From positions 1,488,001 through 1,552,000 of the forward strand of contig NZ_VFPA01000002.1 of the NCBI RefSeq assembly GCF_006716445.1: a stretch of 64,000 bases of DNA. Direction: 5' to 3'. The translations under genes and the position numbers were made by a program. The notes beneath the pieces were generated by a model, which saw only the letters and a list, made by a program, of their open reading frames with translations, was not told the DNA's origin and ran no database searches. This document shows positions 52,068 through 60,190 of this stretch, in pieces (positions within the stretch are counted from its first letter, which is position 1; the number at the start of each line of letters is the position of its first letter). This stretch comes from Pseudonocardia kunmingensis (GTDB taxonomy: Bacteria; Actinomycetota; Actinomycetes; Mycobacteriales; Pseudonocardiaceae).

Positions 52068-53052
52068 TCGGCAGCGGATCTGGAGCGAGAACGAGCTCGA
52101 CGCGGCCCTGGCCGGGTTCCGCGCCGACGCCGGACCGGACGCGGCCACCCTGCGTCGGCTGCGTCGACGGGTCACCGGCACCGCGGGTGACGTCGGGGTC
52201 GGTGCCGCGTTCCCGGCGGGGGCCGCCGAGCGGGCGGTGCCGCGGGGGAGGCCGGCTCCTGGGGGCCGCGCGTTCCGCTGGTTGGCCGCCGCTGCGGCCG
52301 CGGCCGCCGTGGTCGCCACGGTGTCCGGCGTCGCCGCGGTGACCTCCGGCGGCGGGGCTGCGCCGGCGGCCTCGCCCGTGCCGGCGGCGCCACCGGCGCC
52401 ACCGGTCGACGGTGTGCCCGTGCCCGCGGCGGAGCTCGGCCGGCACGCGTCCGACCTCGACGTCGCCCCCGGCCAGTACCTCTACCGCCGCACGGAGTAC
52501 GCCGCCGGGCCGTTCCTGCAGGAGTGGATCCCGCACGACCGCTCCGGCACGTGGCTGCTGCGGGGCAGCCCGGACAGCGAGGTCGGGGAGCTGCGTTCCG
52601 CGTCCGGCGAGTACTTCGGCCCCCGCGGGGACAGCTGGCAGCAGCCGAGCCAGGAGTTCCTGGCCGGGCTGCCGCGCGACCCCGATGCCCTGGCCGCGCT
52701 GCTGCAGTCGGACGTCGTCCGCCGCGCCGCCCCGTACCCGGACGCTCCCGACCACGCGGCCCTGGTCGCCGTGGCGTCGTTGCTGCGCAGGACCGCCGTG
52801 CCCGCCGACCTGCGCGCCGCTCTCTACGCCGCGCTCGACCGGGTGCCCGGCATTCGGGCGCACCTCGAGGACGGCGGCCGGCGGGGCGTGCTGGGCGTGG
52901 AGTGGGACGCCGACGGGGCGAGGCAGCGCTACGAGCTGCTGGTCGACCCGGCCTCCGGCCGGATGAGCGGGGAACGCACCGGCGCGCCCGGCAGCGGCAG
53001 CACCGTCAGCTGGGGCGTGGCCGACGCGCTGGGGGTGCCGCCCGCCGGATGA
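52060..53052 (+). CDS. CU044_5270-like membrane protein, probable anti-sigma factor
   Basis: Protein of 330 residues encoded with the ECF sigma factor (8-base overlap). The first 75 or so residues are cytoplasmic (MPDRQRIWSENELDAALAGFR). A single helix (AAAAAAAAVVATVSGVAAV) follows and then a large extracytoplasmic domain with YLYRRTEYAAGPF, LQSDVVRR and a terminal YELLVDPASGRM segment. This is the layout of the actinobacterial CU044_5270 family, which is almost always next to an ECF sigma factor and is presumed to bind it from the membrane. No zinc-binding HC-C motif is present, so it is not a ZAS-type anti-sigma factor. The signal sensed is unknown. Confidence 0.82.
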   Translation: MPDRQRIWSENELDAALAGFRADAGPDAATLRRLRRRVTGTAGDVGVGAAFPAGAAERAVPRGRPAPGGRAFRWLAAAAAAAAVVATVSGVAAVTSGGGAAPAASPVPAAPPAPPVDGVPVPAAELGRHASDLDVAPGQYLYRRTEYAAGPFLQEWIPHDRSGTWLLRGSPDSEVGELRSASGEYFGPRGDSWQQPSQEFLAGLPRDPDALAALLQSDVVRRAAPYPDAPDHAALVAVASLLRRTAVPADLRAALYAALDRVPGIRAHLEDGGRRGVLGVEWDADGARQRYELLVDPASGRMSGERTGAPGSGSTVSWGVADALGVPPAG

Positions 53053-53098
53053 GGGTCGCGGGCTTCGCGGAACGGCCCAATGCGGGACGTGGGGGCAC

Positions 53099-53104
53099 TA
53101 GCGT
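53099..53104 (+). promoter_or_regulatory. Putative -10 element (TAGCGT) for the small secreted protein gene
   Basis: TAGCGT matches TANNNT and would give a transcript start near 53111 with a 45-base leader containing GAGGAG before the ATG at 53156. No clear -35. Confidence 0.35.
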
Positions 53105-53155
53105 TCGGGACCGGCCGGACGTCCTGGAGCCCGGCATCGAGGAGTGGTGGGCACC

Positions 53156-53650
53156 ATGGCCGCTGCACTGGTCACCGTCATCGCGGGCCTCGTGGGCTCG
53201 GCCGTGCTCGGCGTCACCGCGTCGGTGCCGGTCGCGCAGCCCGAGCCGTGCGAGCAGGCCGCACGGTGGGAGGTCGACGCGCAGGCACTCGCCGACGATC
53301 TCGCCGGCGTCCCGGGCGCCGACGAGGAGGCGTTGCGGCAGGAGCTGGCGGAAGCCGGCTTCGTCCCGGGCGGCACCCCCGCCGCCGACCCGACCCGTCC
53401 CGAGCCCGGGTCGGACCTGGTGGACGAGCTCGTGGCGGCGCTCGCCGCCGTGCTGGACGGCGACGGCGACGGCGAGGTCGGGGTCACCGTCCTCGGCCCG
53501 GACCCGGCCCCACCCGACGGCGCGCCCGCCGCCGGTGCCGGCCCGGCCGCCCCCGAACGGACCTGCACCGGCCGGTACGACGGGGCACCTGCACCGGGAT
53601 CGAGCGGAGGGGAGGGCGGCGCCGCGGAGCCGGCCGGGCCGGGCGGCTGA
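53156..53650 (+). CDS. Small exported protein with an Asp/Gly-rich calcium-like loop
   Basis: A 164-residue protein I do not recognise. It starts with a hydrophobic segment (AAALVTVIAGLVGSAVLGVTASVPVA) that could be a signal peptide or anchor. A helical, acidic region (QALADDLAGVPGADEEALRQELAEAGF) follows, then DGDGDGEVGV, which resembles the first part of an EF-hand loop but lacks the acidic residue at position 12. The C-terminal 45 residues are Pro/Ala/Gly-rich and disordered. The ATG lies 11 bases after GAGGAG; a GTG at 53147 would be too close. Single gene, about 100 bases after the anti-sigma-like gene, converging with the frameshifted NmrA-like gene. Confidence 0.65.
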   Translation: MAAALVTVIAGLVGSAVLGVTASVPVAQPEPCEQAARWEVDAQALADDLAGVPGADEEALRQELAEAGFVPGGTPAADPTRPEPGSDLVDELVAALAAVLDGDGDGEVGVTVLGPDPAPPDGAPAAGAGPAAPERTCTGRYDGAPAPGSSGGEGGAAEPAGPGG

Positions 53651-53714
53651 CCGAACGCGTCGCCCGGGCCTTCGCCGCGCCGCGGGCGAGCGTGGGGTGC
53701 GCCGGGTGTCGCGT

Positions 53715-54543
53715 TCAGCTCCGGAACGCGTCGGCGTGGGCCCGTGCCCAGTCGGCGAACGTCCGTGGCGGGCGGCCCGTGACCTCCTCGACGGTGGGCA
53801 GCACCGGCGACTCGTCGAGGGCGCCGTCGACGTAGAAGTCGAAGAACGCGCGCACGTAGGGCTCGGGCATCCGCGCGGTCATCTCCGTCCACGCCTCGTC
53901 GTCGGACTGCGCCTCGAACCGCAGGTCGCGCCCGAGCACCTCGCCGAGCACGCGGACCCGGTCCGCGGGCAGCAGCGACTCCGGCCCGGAGAGCGCGTAC
54001 ACCCGCCCCTCGTGTCCGTCCGCCACGAGGGCGGTGGCGGCGACGGCCGCGATGTCCGCCGGGTCGATCATCGCGACGCGCGACGCCACCGAACGGGCCC
54101 CGTACGACGTCCCCGGCGCGCAGCTGCGGCGCCCACTCGAGCGTGTTGGACATGAAGCCGGCCGGACGCAGGATCGTCCACCGCAGGCCGGACGCGCGCA
54201 GCGCCTCCTCCGTGGCGATCATGTAGGCCGAGATGGCGTTGCCGCGGTCCCCGCCCGCGGCGGAGCCGCCCGACAGCAGCACGACGCGGGCGACGCCGGC
54301 GTCGTGCGCCGCGGCCAGCAGCTCGGGTGTGCTCCGGTAGCCGGGGAGCAGGAACATGCCGCTGACGCCCTCGAGAGCGGGGCGCAGGGTCTCCGGACGT
54401 TCGAGGTCGCCGAGCACTCGTTCCGCGCCCTCGATCGGTGCGCCCGCGCTGCGGGCCAGCGCGCGCACGGGCACCTCGCGGGCCCGCAGCTCGCGAACGA
54501 CCTCACGCCCCACGTTGCCGGTCGCGCCGGCCACCAGCATCAT
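53715..54543 (-). pseudogene. NmrA-like NAD(P)-binding oxidoreductase, split by a single-base frameshift
   Basis: The two halves of one family member lie in different frames. The N-terminal part from the ATG at 54543 reads MMLVAGATGNVGREVVREL through RPAGFMSNTLEWAPQLRAGDVV and GPF. The C-terminal part reads ASRVAMIDPADIAAVAATAL to the natural end DWARAHADAFRS at 53715. Removing one G within about 54088-54095 joins them as PFVASRVAMIDP, exactly what the family requires (about 276 residues). The protein resembles NmrA/quinone-oxidoreductase-type short-chain dehydrogenases with a Rossmann GATGNVG motif. Either this copy has recently decayed or the base is a sequencing error. It is divergent from a DHA2 exporter gene. 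Confidence 0.85.
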
Positions 54544-54587
54544 GCGACGAGCCTACGAGGACGTGACGGTCGCCTCATCGGGTCCAG

Positions 54588-54628
54588 GGATTAATCCTGA
54601 GCGTTCTGTCGGTCCTAGTCCCTACATT
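54588..54628 (+). promoter_or_regulatory. Palindrome GGATTAATCC and -10 box upstream of the DHA2 exporter gene
   Basis: GGATTAATCC (54588-54597) is a perfect 10-base palindrome, AT-rich against the local background. It stands 25 bases before TACATT (54623-54628), a good -10 for the exporter gene starting at 54687. It lies in the 143-base region between the divergent NmrA-like and exporter genes. Possible repressor site; no regulator gene is adjacent. Confidence 0.4.
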
Positions 54629-54686
54629 CCGCTACCAGTGGTCGAGGCCCACCGGCCGACCACGACCGGAGATCCTGGGGGACACC

Positions 54687-56162
54687 GTGAACGACCCGTC
54701 CGACGTGCTCGACCGCGCGTCGAGCAGCCCCGACGCCACGGGGCGGCTGAGCGCCCGCGATCGCCTGGTGATCGGGGTCCTGCTGGTGTCCTCGTTCGTC
54801 GTCATCCTCAACGAGACGATCATGAGTGTCGCGCTGCCGGTCCTCATGGTCGACCTGGGGGTGGACGCCGCCGTGGGCCAGTGGCTCACCGCGGGCTTCC
54901 TGCTCACGATGTCCGTGGTCATCCCGATCACGGGTTTCCTGATCCGCCGGATCCCCACGCGCACCCTGTTCGGCGCGGCCATGATTCTCTTCAGCACCGG
55001 CACGTTGATCGCCGCGGTCGCGCCGGGCTTCACGGTCCTGCTCGCGGGCCGCGTCATCCAGGCCGGCGGCACGGCGATCATGCTGCCGCTGCTGATGACC
55101 ACCGTCATGACGCTCGTGCCGCCCGCTCGGCGCGGGGCCGTGATGGGCAACATCTCGATCGTCATCTCGGTCGCGCCCGCCATCGGGCCCACGGTGTCCG
55201 GCGTCGTGCTGAGCATCCTCGGCTGGCGCTACATGTTCTGGCTGGTCCTGCCCATCGCGCTCGCCGCCCTGCTGCTGGGCCTGCGGCGCATCTCGAACGT
55301 CGGCGAGTCCACGTCCGCCCCGATCGACGTGCCGTCGGTCGTGCTCGCGGCGCTCGGCTTCGGCGGGTTGGTGTACGGGCTGAGCAGTGTGGGGCACTCG
55401 GCCGAGGGCGCGTCGCCGGTCGTGCTGTGGGCCGCGTTCGTCGTCGGCATCGCCGGGCTGGTGGCGTTCGTCGCCCGGCAGCTCGTGCTCCAGCGCAGCG
55501 AGCGGGCCCTGCTCGACCTGCGCACGTTCCGGGCGCGCACGTTCACCGTCGCCAGCGCGATGATGATGCTGATGATGGCCACGCTGCTGGGTACCGTGGT
55601 GCTGCTGCCGATCTACCTGCAGAACGTGCTGATGCTCGCCCCGCTCACCACCGGCCTGCTGCTCCTCCCGGGCGGCCTGCTCATGGGGGTGCTCGGCCCG
55701 GTCGTCGGGCGCCTGTACGACCGGTTCGGCGCGCGGGCCCTGCTCGTGCCCGGCACGATCGCCACGAGCGCGGCGTTGTGGTCCACCACGCTGTTCACGT
55801 CGGGGAGCTCGATGCTGCAGGTCCTGGGCTTCCACCTGCTGCTGAGCATCGGGCTGGCGTTCGTCTTCACCCCGCTGTTCACCGCGGGGCTCGGCGCGGT
55901 GCCGCCGCACCTGTACTCCTACGGCAGCGCGATCTTCGGCACCACGCAGCAGCTGGCCGGCGCCGCCGGGGTGGCGCTGTTGGTGAGCGTGCTGAGCGTC
56001 CGTTCGTCGGCGCTCGCCGCCGAGGGGGTGTCGCTGGTCGAGCAGACCGCCGGTGGTGTGCACGCCGCGTTCCTCGTGGCAGCGTCGCTGTCGCTGCTCG
56101 CGATCGTGGGGGCGTTCCTCATCCGCGGCTCGGCCTCCACGGCTGGGCCCGCGGTGCACTGA
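54687..56162 (+). CDS. DHA2 (EmrB/QacA) type MFS multidrug exporter
   Basis: Fourteen-helix drug:H+ antiporter of 491 residues. Markers are ILNETIMSVALPVLMVDLG in helix 1, the loop GFLIRRIPTRTL after helix 2, RVIQAGGTAIMLPLLMTTV, and motif C as APAIGPTVSGVVL in helix 5. The C-terminal half has LPIYLQNVLMLAPLTTGLLLLPGG, typical of the DHA2 group. It ends normally, without the C-terminal beta repeats of the exporter at 24694-27378. The GTG start is 4 bases after TGGGGGA. No regulator gene is directly adjacent; a GGATTAATCC palindrome lies in its upstream region. Confidence 0.92.
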   Translation: MNDPSDVLDRASSSPDATGRLSARDRLVIGVLLVSSFVVILNETIMSVALPVLMVDLGVDAAVGQWLTAGFLLTMSVVIPITGFLIRRIPTRTLFGAAMILFSTGTLIAAVAPGFTVLLAGRVIQAGGTAIMLPLLMTTVMTLVPPARRGAVMGNISIVISVAPAIGPTVSGVVLSILGWRYMFWLVLPIALAALLLGLRRISNVGESTSAPIDVPSVVLAALGFGGLVYGLSSVGHSAEGASPVVLWAAFVVGIAGLVAFVARQLVLQRSERALLDLRTFRARTFTVASAMMMLMMATLLGTVVLLPIYLQNVLMLAPLTTGLLLLPGGLLMGVLGPVVGRLYDRFGARALLVPGTIATSAALWSTTLFTSGSSMLQVLGFHLLLSIGLAFVFTPLFTAGLGAVPPHLYSYGSAIFGTTQQLAGAAGVALLVSVLSVRSSALAAEGVSLVEQTAGGVHAAFLVAASLSLLAIVGAFLIRGSASTAGPAVH

Positions 56163-56215
56163 CCGGCAGGCCGGCGCAGCAGGATCCGGGCCCGGCGCCG
56201 CTGCCCTCGGTGCCC

Positions 56216-56809
56216 ATGATCCTCGAGCATCGCGGCCGGCGGCCGACCGTGCCGGAGTCGGCCTACGTCGCGCCGTCGGCCGTGGTGTGCGGGGCGGTCG
56301 TGCTGGGGGAGCGGGCGCGCGTGCTGCACGGCGCGGTGCTCACGGCCGAGGACGGCGAGGTCCGCGTCGGCGACGACGTCGTCGTGATGGAGAACGCCCT
56401 CGTCCGGGGCCGGGCCGCGCACCCCGCCGTGCTCGGCGATGCCGTGCTGGTGGGGCCGCACGCCCACGTCAACGGTGCCACCGTCGAGGACGAGGTGTTC
56501 ATCGCCACCGGTGCGGCGCTCTTCCCCGGCGCCGTCGCCGGGGGAGGCAGCGAGCTGCGGATCCACAGCGTGCTGCACGTGCGGTCCCGGCTCGCTCCCG
56601 GCACCGTCGTGCCGATCGGGTGGGTCGCCGTGGGCGACCCGGCGCGGCTGTTCGCGCCCGACCGGCACGACGAGCTGTGGGAGGTCCAGCGCGAGCTCGA
56701 CTTCCCGGGCACCGTCTACGGCGTTCCCCGCGGCACCGGCATGCGCACCGTGATGGCCCGGCAGACCGAGTTCTACGGCGCGCACCGCGACGACCGCGAC
56801 CTCACGTGA
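56216..56809 (+). CDS. Hexapeptide-repeat protein, gamma-carbonic anhydrase/acetyltransferase-like
   Basis: Left-handed beta-helix protein of 197 residues. Hexapeptide repeats run from about residue 15 to 140 (YVAPSAVVCGAVVLGERARVLHGAVLTAEDG, GPHAHVNGATVEDEVFIATGAALFPGA). The three zinc histidines expected in gamma-class carbonic anhydrases can be placed at HGAVL or HPAVL, GPHAHVNG and RIHSVLH. A C-terminal helix (DELWEVQRELDF) packs on the helix. Related YrdA/PaaY proteins act as carbonic anhydrases or thioesterases, so catalytic function is uncertain. ATG start; the open frame continues upstream into non-coding shadow. It ends 17 bases from the convergent MFS gene. Confidence 0.85.
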   Translation: MILEHRGRRPTVPESAYVAPSAVVCGAVVLGERARVLHGAVLTAEDGEVRVGDDVVVMENALVRGRAAHPAVLGDAVLVGPHAHVNGATVEDEVFIATGAALFPGAVAGGGSELRIHSVLHVRSRLAPGTVVPIGWVAVGDPARLFAPDRHDELWEVQRELDFPGTVYGVPRGTGMRTVMARQTEFYGAHRDDRDLT

Positions 56810-56826
56810 GCGGTGAGCGCTGAGCG

Positions 56827-58050
56827 CTACCGCACCGAGCGGATCCGGTAGACCAGCAGGGCACCGGCCACCTCGATGCCCGCCGCCACCAGGTAGAGCG
56901 CCGTGTAGCCGCCGAGCCCGGTGACGATCGGCGCCGCGATCGCGGGCGCGAGCACCTGGGGCAGGGAGCTCGCGATGTTGAGCACGCCGAGGTCCTTGCC
57001 CCGGTCCCGCGCCGAGGGCAGCAGCTGGGTGAGCAGGGCGAAGTCCACCGAGCTGTAGGTGCCGAACCCGATCCCCAGCACCACTGCGGCCACCAGGGCG
57101 CCCGGCCAGCTCGCCCACGCCGCGATCAGCACCGCTGCGGCCGCCATGAGCACGCCACCGGCGGTGACGAACACCCGACGGCGCCCGACGCGGTCCGACA
57201 GGACCCCCGCCACGAGGACGGAGCCGAGGACCGCCACCGAGTAGACGGCGGTGAGGACGAGCACGCCGGCGGCGGGATCGGCCAGACCGACCACGTCGGA
57301 GAGGAAGAAGAACAGGTACAGCAGCACGACCGCGTTGCCGAGGTTGATCAGGAACCGGGTCAGCCAGCCCCACCCGAAGTCCGGGTGGCGCACGGGGTCG
57401 ATCCAGAACCCGCGCAGGAAGGAGCCCCACCGCCACGGCTCGGCCGGTCCGGGCCGGCCCGAGCGGCCTCCCAGGAGGTAGGGCAGGCAGCTGACGAGGG
57501 CGAACGCCGCACAGAGGAGGTACCCGGTGGCGGTCGCGCCCCCGAGCACCGCCAGCCCGGTGCCGCAGCCGACGCCCACCACGAACGCGAGTCCGAGGTA
57601 GCCGGCGGCGGTGCCCCGCTGGGCGGCGGGCACCTGGTCGGGCACCGCGGCGGACAGGGCGGCGAACGGCGCGTTGAGCAAGGTCTGCACGCCGCACCAG
57701 CCCAGCACGACCAGCGGGATGGCCGGTGCCGCGGCGAGCAGCACGATCGCCGCGGCCCCGCCCGCGAAGCCGAGCGCGATCCACGGTCTGCGCCGCCCCC
57801 ACCGCGAGCGGGTGCGGTCCGAGAGGGCGCCGAACAGCGGGTTCGCGACCAGCGAGCACGCGGCGCCGGCCCCGAGCACGAGCGCCAGCGCCGCCTCCTT
57901 GGCCTCCGGTGCCAGCGCCTCGACCTGCTGGGGCAGCAGGACCTGCAACGGCCCGAACAGGCCTGCGTACAGCCCGATCCAGGCCAGGGCGAAGCGGGCG
58001 ATCCACGCGCGCGAGACGCGCTGCGTCGGTTCGACGAGGCCACCACTCAC
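56827..58050 (-). CDS. MFS transporter of GPH/sucrose-carrier (SLC45-like) type
   Basis: Twelve-helix carrier of 407 residues. The loop after helix 2 reads GALSDRTRSRWGRRRPWI, the motif that marks glycoside-pentoside-hexuronide and sucrose/SLC45-type carriers. The second half starts after a central loop with EPWRWGSFLRGFWIDPVRHPDFGW and contains GVLSDRVGRRRVFV. The start is taken as the GTG at 58050, which places about 14 polar residues before helix 1; no clear ribosome site. Sugar or glycoside uptake is likely from the motif, but no sugar-metabolism gene is adjacent (the secreted GH43 arabinanase is 3.8 kb away). Confidence 0.85.
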   Translation of the reverse strand: MSGGLVEPTQRVSRAWIARFALAWIGLYAGLFGPLQVLLPQQVEALAPEAKEAALALVLGAGAACSLVANPLFGALSDRTRSRWGRRRPWIALGFAGGAAAIVLLAAAPAIPLVVLGWCGVQTLLNAPFAALSAAVPDQVPAAQRGTAAGYLGLAFVVGVGCGTGLAVLGGATATGYLLCAAFALVSCLPYLLGGRSGRPGPAEPWRWGSFLRGFWIDPVRHPDFGWGWLTRFLINLGNAVVLLYLFFFLSDVVGLADPAAGVLVLTAVYSVAVLGSVLVAGVLSDRVGRRRVFVTAGGVLMAAAAVLIAAWASWPGALVAAVVLGIGFGTYSSVDFALLTQLLPSARDRGKDLGVLNIASSLPQVLAPAIAAPIVTGLGGYTALYLVAAGIEVAGALLVYRIRSVR

Positions 58051-58133
58051 CGGACGGCCCCGTCGCGGCACCCCGTCGTCATGCGCCCCCCACACCAGGC
58101 CGGCCGATACCGGCCGGCCCAGGATAGGTGGGC

Positions 58134-58799
58134 TCAGCCGACGGCGGCGCGCAGCGCCTCGGCCGAGCGGGTGATCTCCTGCCCGTCGACGAGCACGGTG
58201 GGCGTGTGGTTGATCCCGGAGCGGGACGCGGTGTCGGTGACCGATCGCGTCCAGCCCGCGTAGCGCGCCTCCTGGACGCAGGCCGCGAACTCCGGGCCCC
58301 CGCCGGCCTCCTGCCCGAGGGCCACGAGCTGGTCGTCGGGGAGCCCGGCTCCGCCCTCCGGGGGCTGGTGGGCGTAGAGCAGCCGGGTGAACCGGGGCAG
58401 TACGCCCGCGTCGGCGGCGCATCCCGCTGCGGCGGAGGAGCGGCTGGAGTAGCGGGTGCTGGAGAAGCGGTCGAGGTAGGCCACCGGGTGGTAGACGACG
58501 CGCGCCCGCCCGGAGGCGACCAGCTCGTCGAGCGTGGCGCCCGCGGCCTGCTCGTACTGCGCGCAGGCCGGGCACTGGAAGTCGAGGTAGAGGTCGATGG
58601 TGACGGGCGCGTCCGCGCGTCCCACCACCACGCCGGCGGAATCCGCCCCGGCGGGGAACGCTCCGTCGCCCGCGTCCGACTGCGCGCGGTAGACGCCGAA
58701 CCCGACGGCGGCGGCGAACAGCACCAGCACCACGACGGCGACGACGGTGCCGGTCGCGGGCCCGCGGCGGCGGGCGAGGGTGGCGCGGCGGGAGGGCAT
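58134..58799 (-). CDS. Membrane-anchored DsbA-like thioredoxin-fold protein
   Basis: Protein of 221 residues with an N-terminal basic tail and one membrane helix (GTVVAVVVLVLFAAAVGFGVY), then an extracytoplasmic DsbA/thioredoxin_4 domain. The redox motif is CPAC in YLDFQCPACAQYEQ, the cis-proline loop reads GINHTPTVLVDG, and two further cysteines (AAGCAADAG, FAACVQEA) lie in the helical insertion. It should form or shuffle disulfides of exported proteins. The ATG is 7 bases after GGAAGGAG and overlaps the MauE/DoxX-like gene (ATGA), so the thiol oxidase and its membrane partner are co-made. Confidence 0.92.
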   Translation of the reverse strand: MPSRRATLARRRGPATGTVVAVVVLVLFAAAVGFGVYRAQSDAGDGAFPAGADSAGVVVGRADAPVTIDLYLDFQCPACAQYEQAAGATLDELVASGRARVVYHPVAYLDRFSSTRYSSRSSAAAGCAADAGVLPRFTRLLYAHQPPEGGAGLPDDQLVALGQEAGGGPEFAACVQEARYAGWTRSVTDTASRSGINHTPTVLVDGQEITRSAEALRAAVG

Positions 58800-59311
58800 C
58801 AGGGGGTCTCCTTCCGGCGGGCGTCCAGCAGCCCGTCGATCGCGAGCCGTCCGGTGGGCCACCGGACGAGGGCCAGTGCGAGCACGGTGAGCGCGGCGTC
58901 GCGCGCGAGCTCGAGCCCGTAGGTCGGGTCCTGCCCGGCGGGCAGCTCACCGCCGCTGCCGAAGCAGCCGCAGTCGATCCGCAGGCCCCGGGCCCACGCC
59001 GTGGCGATCCCGATCACGAACGCCAGCATGAGCACCGCGGAGACCGCGGCGGCCGCGCGGACGCCCGCGCCCGCCACCAGCAGGACGCCGAGCAGGATCT
59101 CCACCACCGGCAGGCCGGCGCCGACGATCTGGGCCGCGGTCTCGGGCAGGAGCCGGTAGGCGCGCACGGCCCGGACGGAGGCGTCGAGGTCGGTGATCTT
59201 GGCGGCGCCGGCGACGAGCCAGACCCCGCCCAGCACGAGGCGGGCGGCGGTGCCCAGCCAGGGTTGGATCCGGGCGCGGACGGCGGGTGGGGGAGCGGGG
59301 GTTCGCAGCAT
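58799..59311 (-). CDS. MauE/DoxX-like membrane protein
   Basis: Four-helix membrane protein of 170 residues. Helix 1 carries RLVLGGVWLVAGAAKITDLDASVRAVRAY, the start of MauE/DoxX family proteins; a CxC motif in RIDCGCFGSGG lies between helices 3 and 4. These proteins pair with thioredoxin-fold proteins, probably passing electrons to or from quinone (as proposed for MauE with MauD). The gene overlaps the DsbA-like gene downstream and follows the anti-sigma gene by 50 bases, so the group zf-HC2 protein, MauE/DoxX-like and DsbA-like forms an operon. ATG start, weak ribosome site. Confidence 0.88.
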   Translation of the reverse strand: MLRTPAPPPAVRARIQPWLGTAARLVLGGVWLVAGAAKITDLDASVRAVRAYRLLPETAAQIVGAGLPVVEILLGVLLVAGAGVRAAAAVSAVLMLAFVIGIATAWARGLRIDCGCFGSGGELPAGQDPTYGLELARDAALTVLALALVRWPTGRLAIDGLLDARRKETP

Positions 59312-59361
59312 CACCGGAGTGGTCGTCGCGCACCGGGCTCCGGTTCCCGCGATCCGCTCCG

Positions 59362-60123
59362 TCAGGCGGCGCGGTGGTGGGCGGTGGGCTGCAGCCCGCC
59401 GTCGGCGTGCCCGCCGTCGGGCCGGTCGTCGTGGAGGTGCCGGGCTGCGCTCCTCCGCGCGCCGGCGCGGGACGTGCCCGTCGTGCCGCCGCCGCCGCGT
59501 CCCAGCCGGGCGTGCACGAGCAGCAGGACCAGGCCCGCGACCACCGGCACGTGGCCGGCCAGCCGGCCCGGATCGACGTGCCCGGTCGCCAGGTCGAGCA
59601 CGCTGAGCGCCACCAGCAGCCCGACGAACGCGCCGATGACCGGTACGAGCCCGCCGATCCGGCGCGCTGCCCCGCTCGCGACCCAGAGGAACGCGACGCC
59701 GAGCGCGAGGTTCCACGCGGCGCTCTCGTGGGAGAGGTGGGCCATGCTCGCGCCGGCGAGGCGGTGCGAGCCACCGGATGTGCCCGCCGCGGCGATCACG
59801 CCGGAGATCGCCAGCGCCAGCTGACCGACCCCGAGGACGGCCAGCGCGACCCGGACCGCGTCCCGGACGACGGCCCGCCACCCGCGCGGCGGGGCCGGAC
59901 GCGCGGTGCCCGCGTCGAGCGCGGCGAGCAGCCCGGGAAGTACGTCGTGGTCCGGCTCGGCCGGGCGGATCCGCGTCAGCCGGGTGACGCGCGCGGCGCG
60001 GTCGGCGAAGCCGCGGCACGGGGCGCAGCCGGCGAGGTGCCGCTCGACATCCTCGCCCGCGACGCCGGCGTCCTCGCCGTCCATCCGCGCGGAGATCGCG
60101 TCCCGGCACTCCTCACACCGCAT
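59362..60123 (-). CDS. Zinc-finger (zf-HC2) membrane anti-sigma factor
   Basis: Protein of 253 residues beginning MRCEECRDAISARMDGE, with the HLAGCAPC segment completing the H-x3-C-x2-C anti-sigma zinc finger (residues about 3-45). Six or so hydrophobic segments follow (VALAVLGVGQLALAISGVI, AWNLALGVAFLWVASG, VIGAFVGLLVALSVLDLA), and a His/Asp-rich tail. It is divergent from the ECF sigma gene (67-base gap), which is its likely partner, and first in an operon with the MauE-like and DsbA-like genes. A redox-sensing anti-sigma/sigma switch controlling the thiol genes is the obvious hypothesis. Confidence 0.88.
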   Translation of the reverse strand: MRCEECRDAISARMDGEDAGVAGEDVERHLAGCAPCRGFADRAARVTRLTRIRPAEPDHDVLPGLLAALDAGTARPAPPRGWRAVVRDAVRVALAVLGVGQLALAISGVIAAAGTSGGSHRLAGASMAHLSHESAAWNLALGVAFLWVASGAARRIGGLVPVIGAFVGLLVALSVLDLATGHVDPGRLAGHVPVVAGLVLLLVHARLGRGGGGTTGTSRAGARRSAARHLHDDRPDGGHADGGLQPTAHHRAA

Positions 60124-60178
60124 AGGCCTATGGTCGCAACGAGGGCCGCCCGAGTTCCCGGCGCCGGGTGCCGGTCGT

Positions 60179-60184
60179 AGGGTT
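60179..60184 (+). promoter_or_regulatory. Putative -10 element (TAGGTT) for the ECF sigma gene, leaderless
   Basis: TAGGTT fits TANNNT and ends 6 bases before the GTG at 60191. No ribosome site precedes that GTG, so transcription probably starts at the codon itself. Confidence 0.4.
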
Positions 60185-60190
60185 CTGCCC

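Noticed and set aside
53715..54089. Independent 124-residue gene starting at GTG 54089
   Set aside because: It has no start-codon context and is clearly the C-terminal half of the NmrA-like protein whose N-terminal half is in the adjacent frame.
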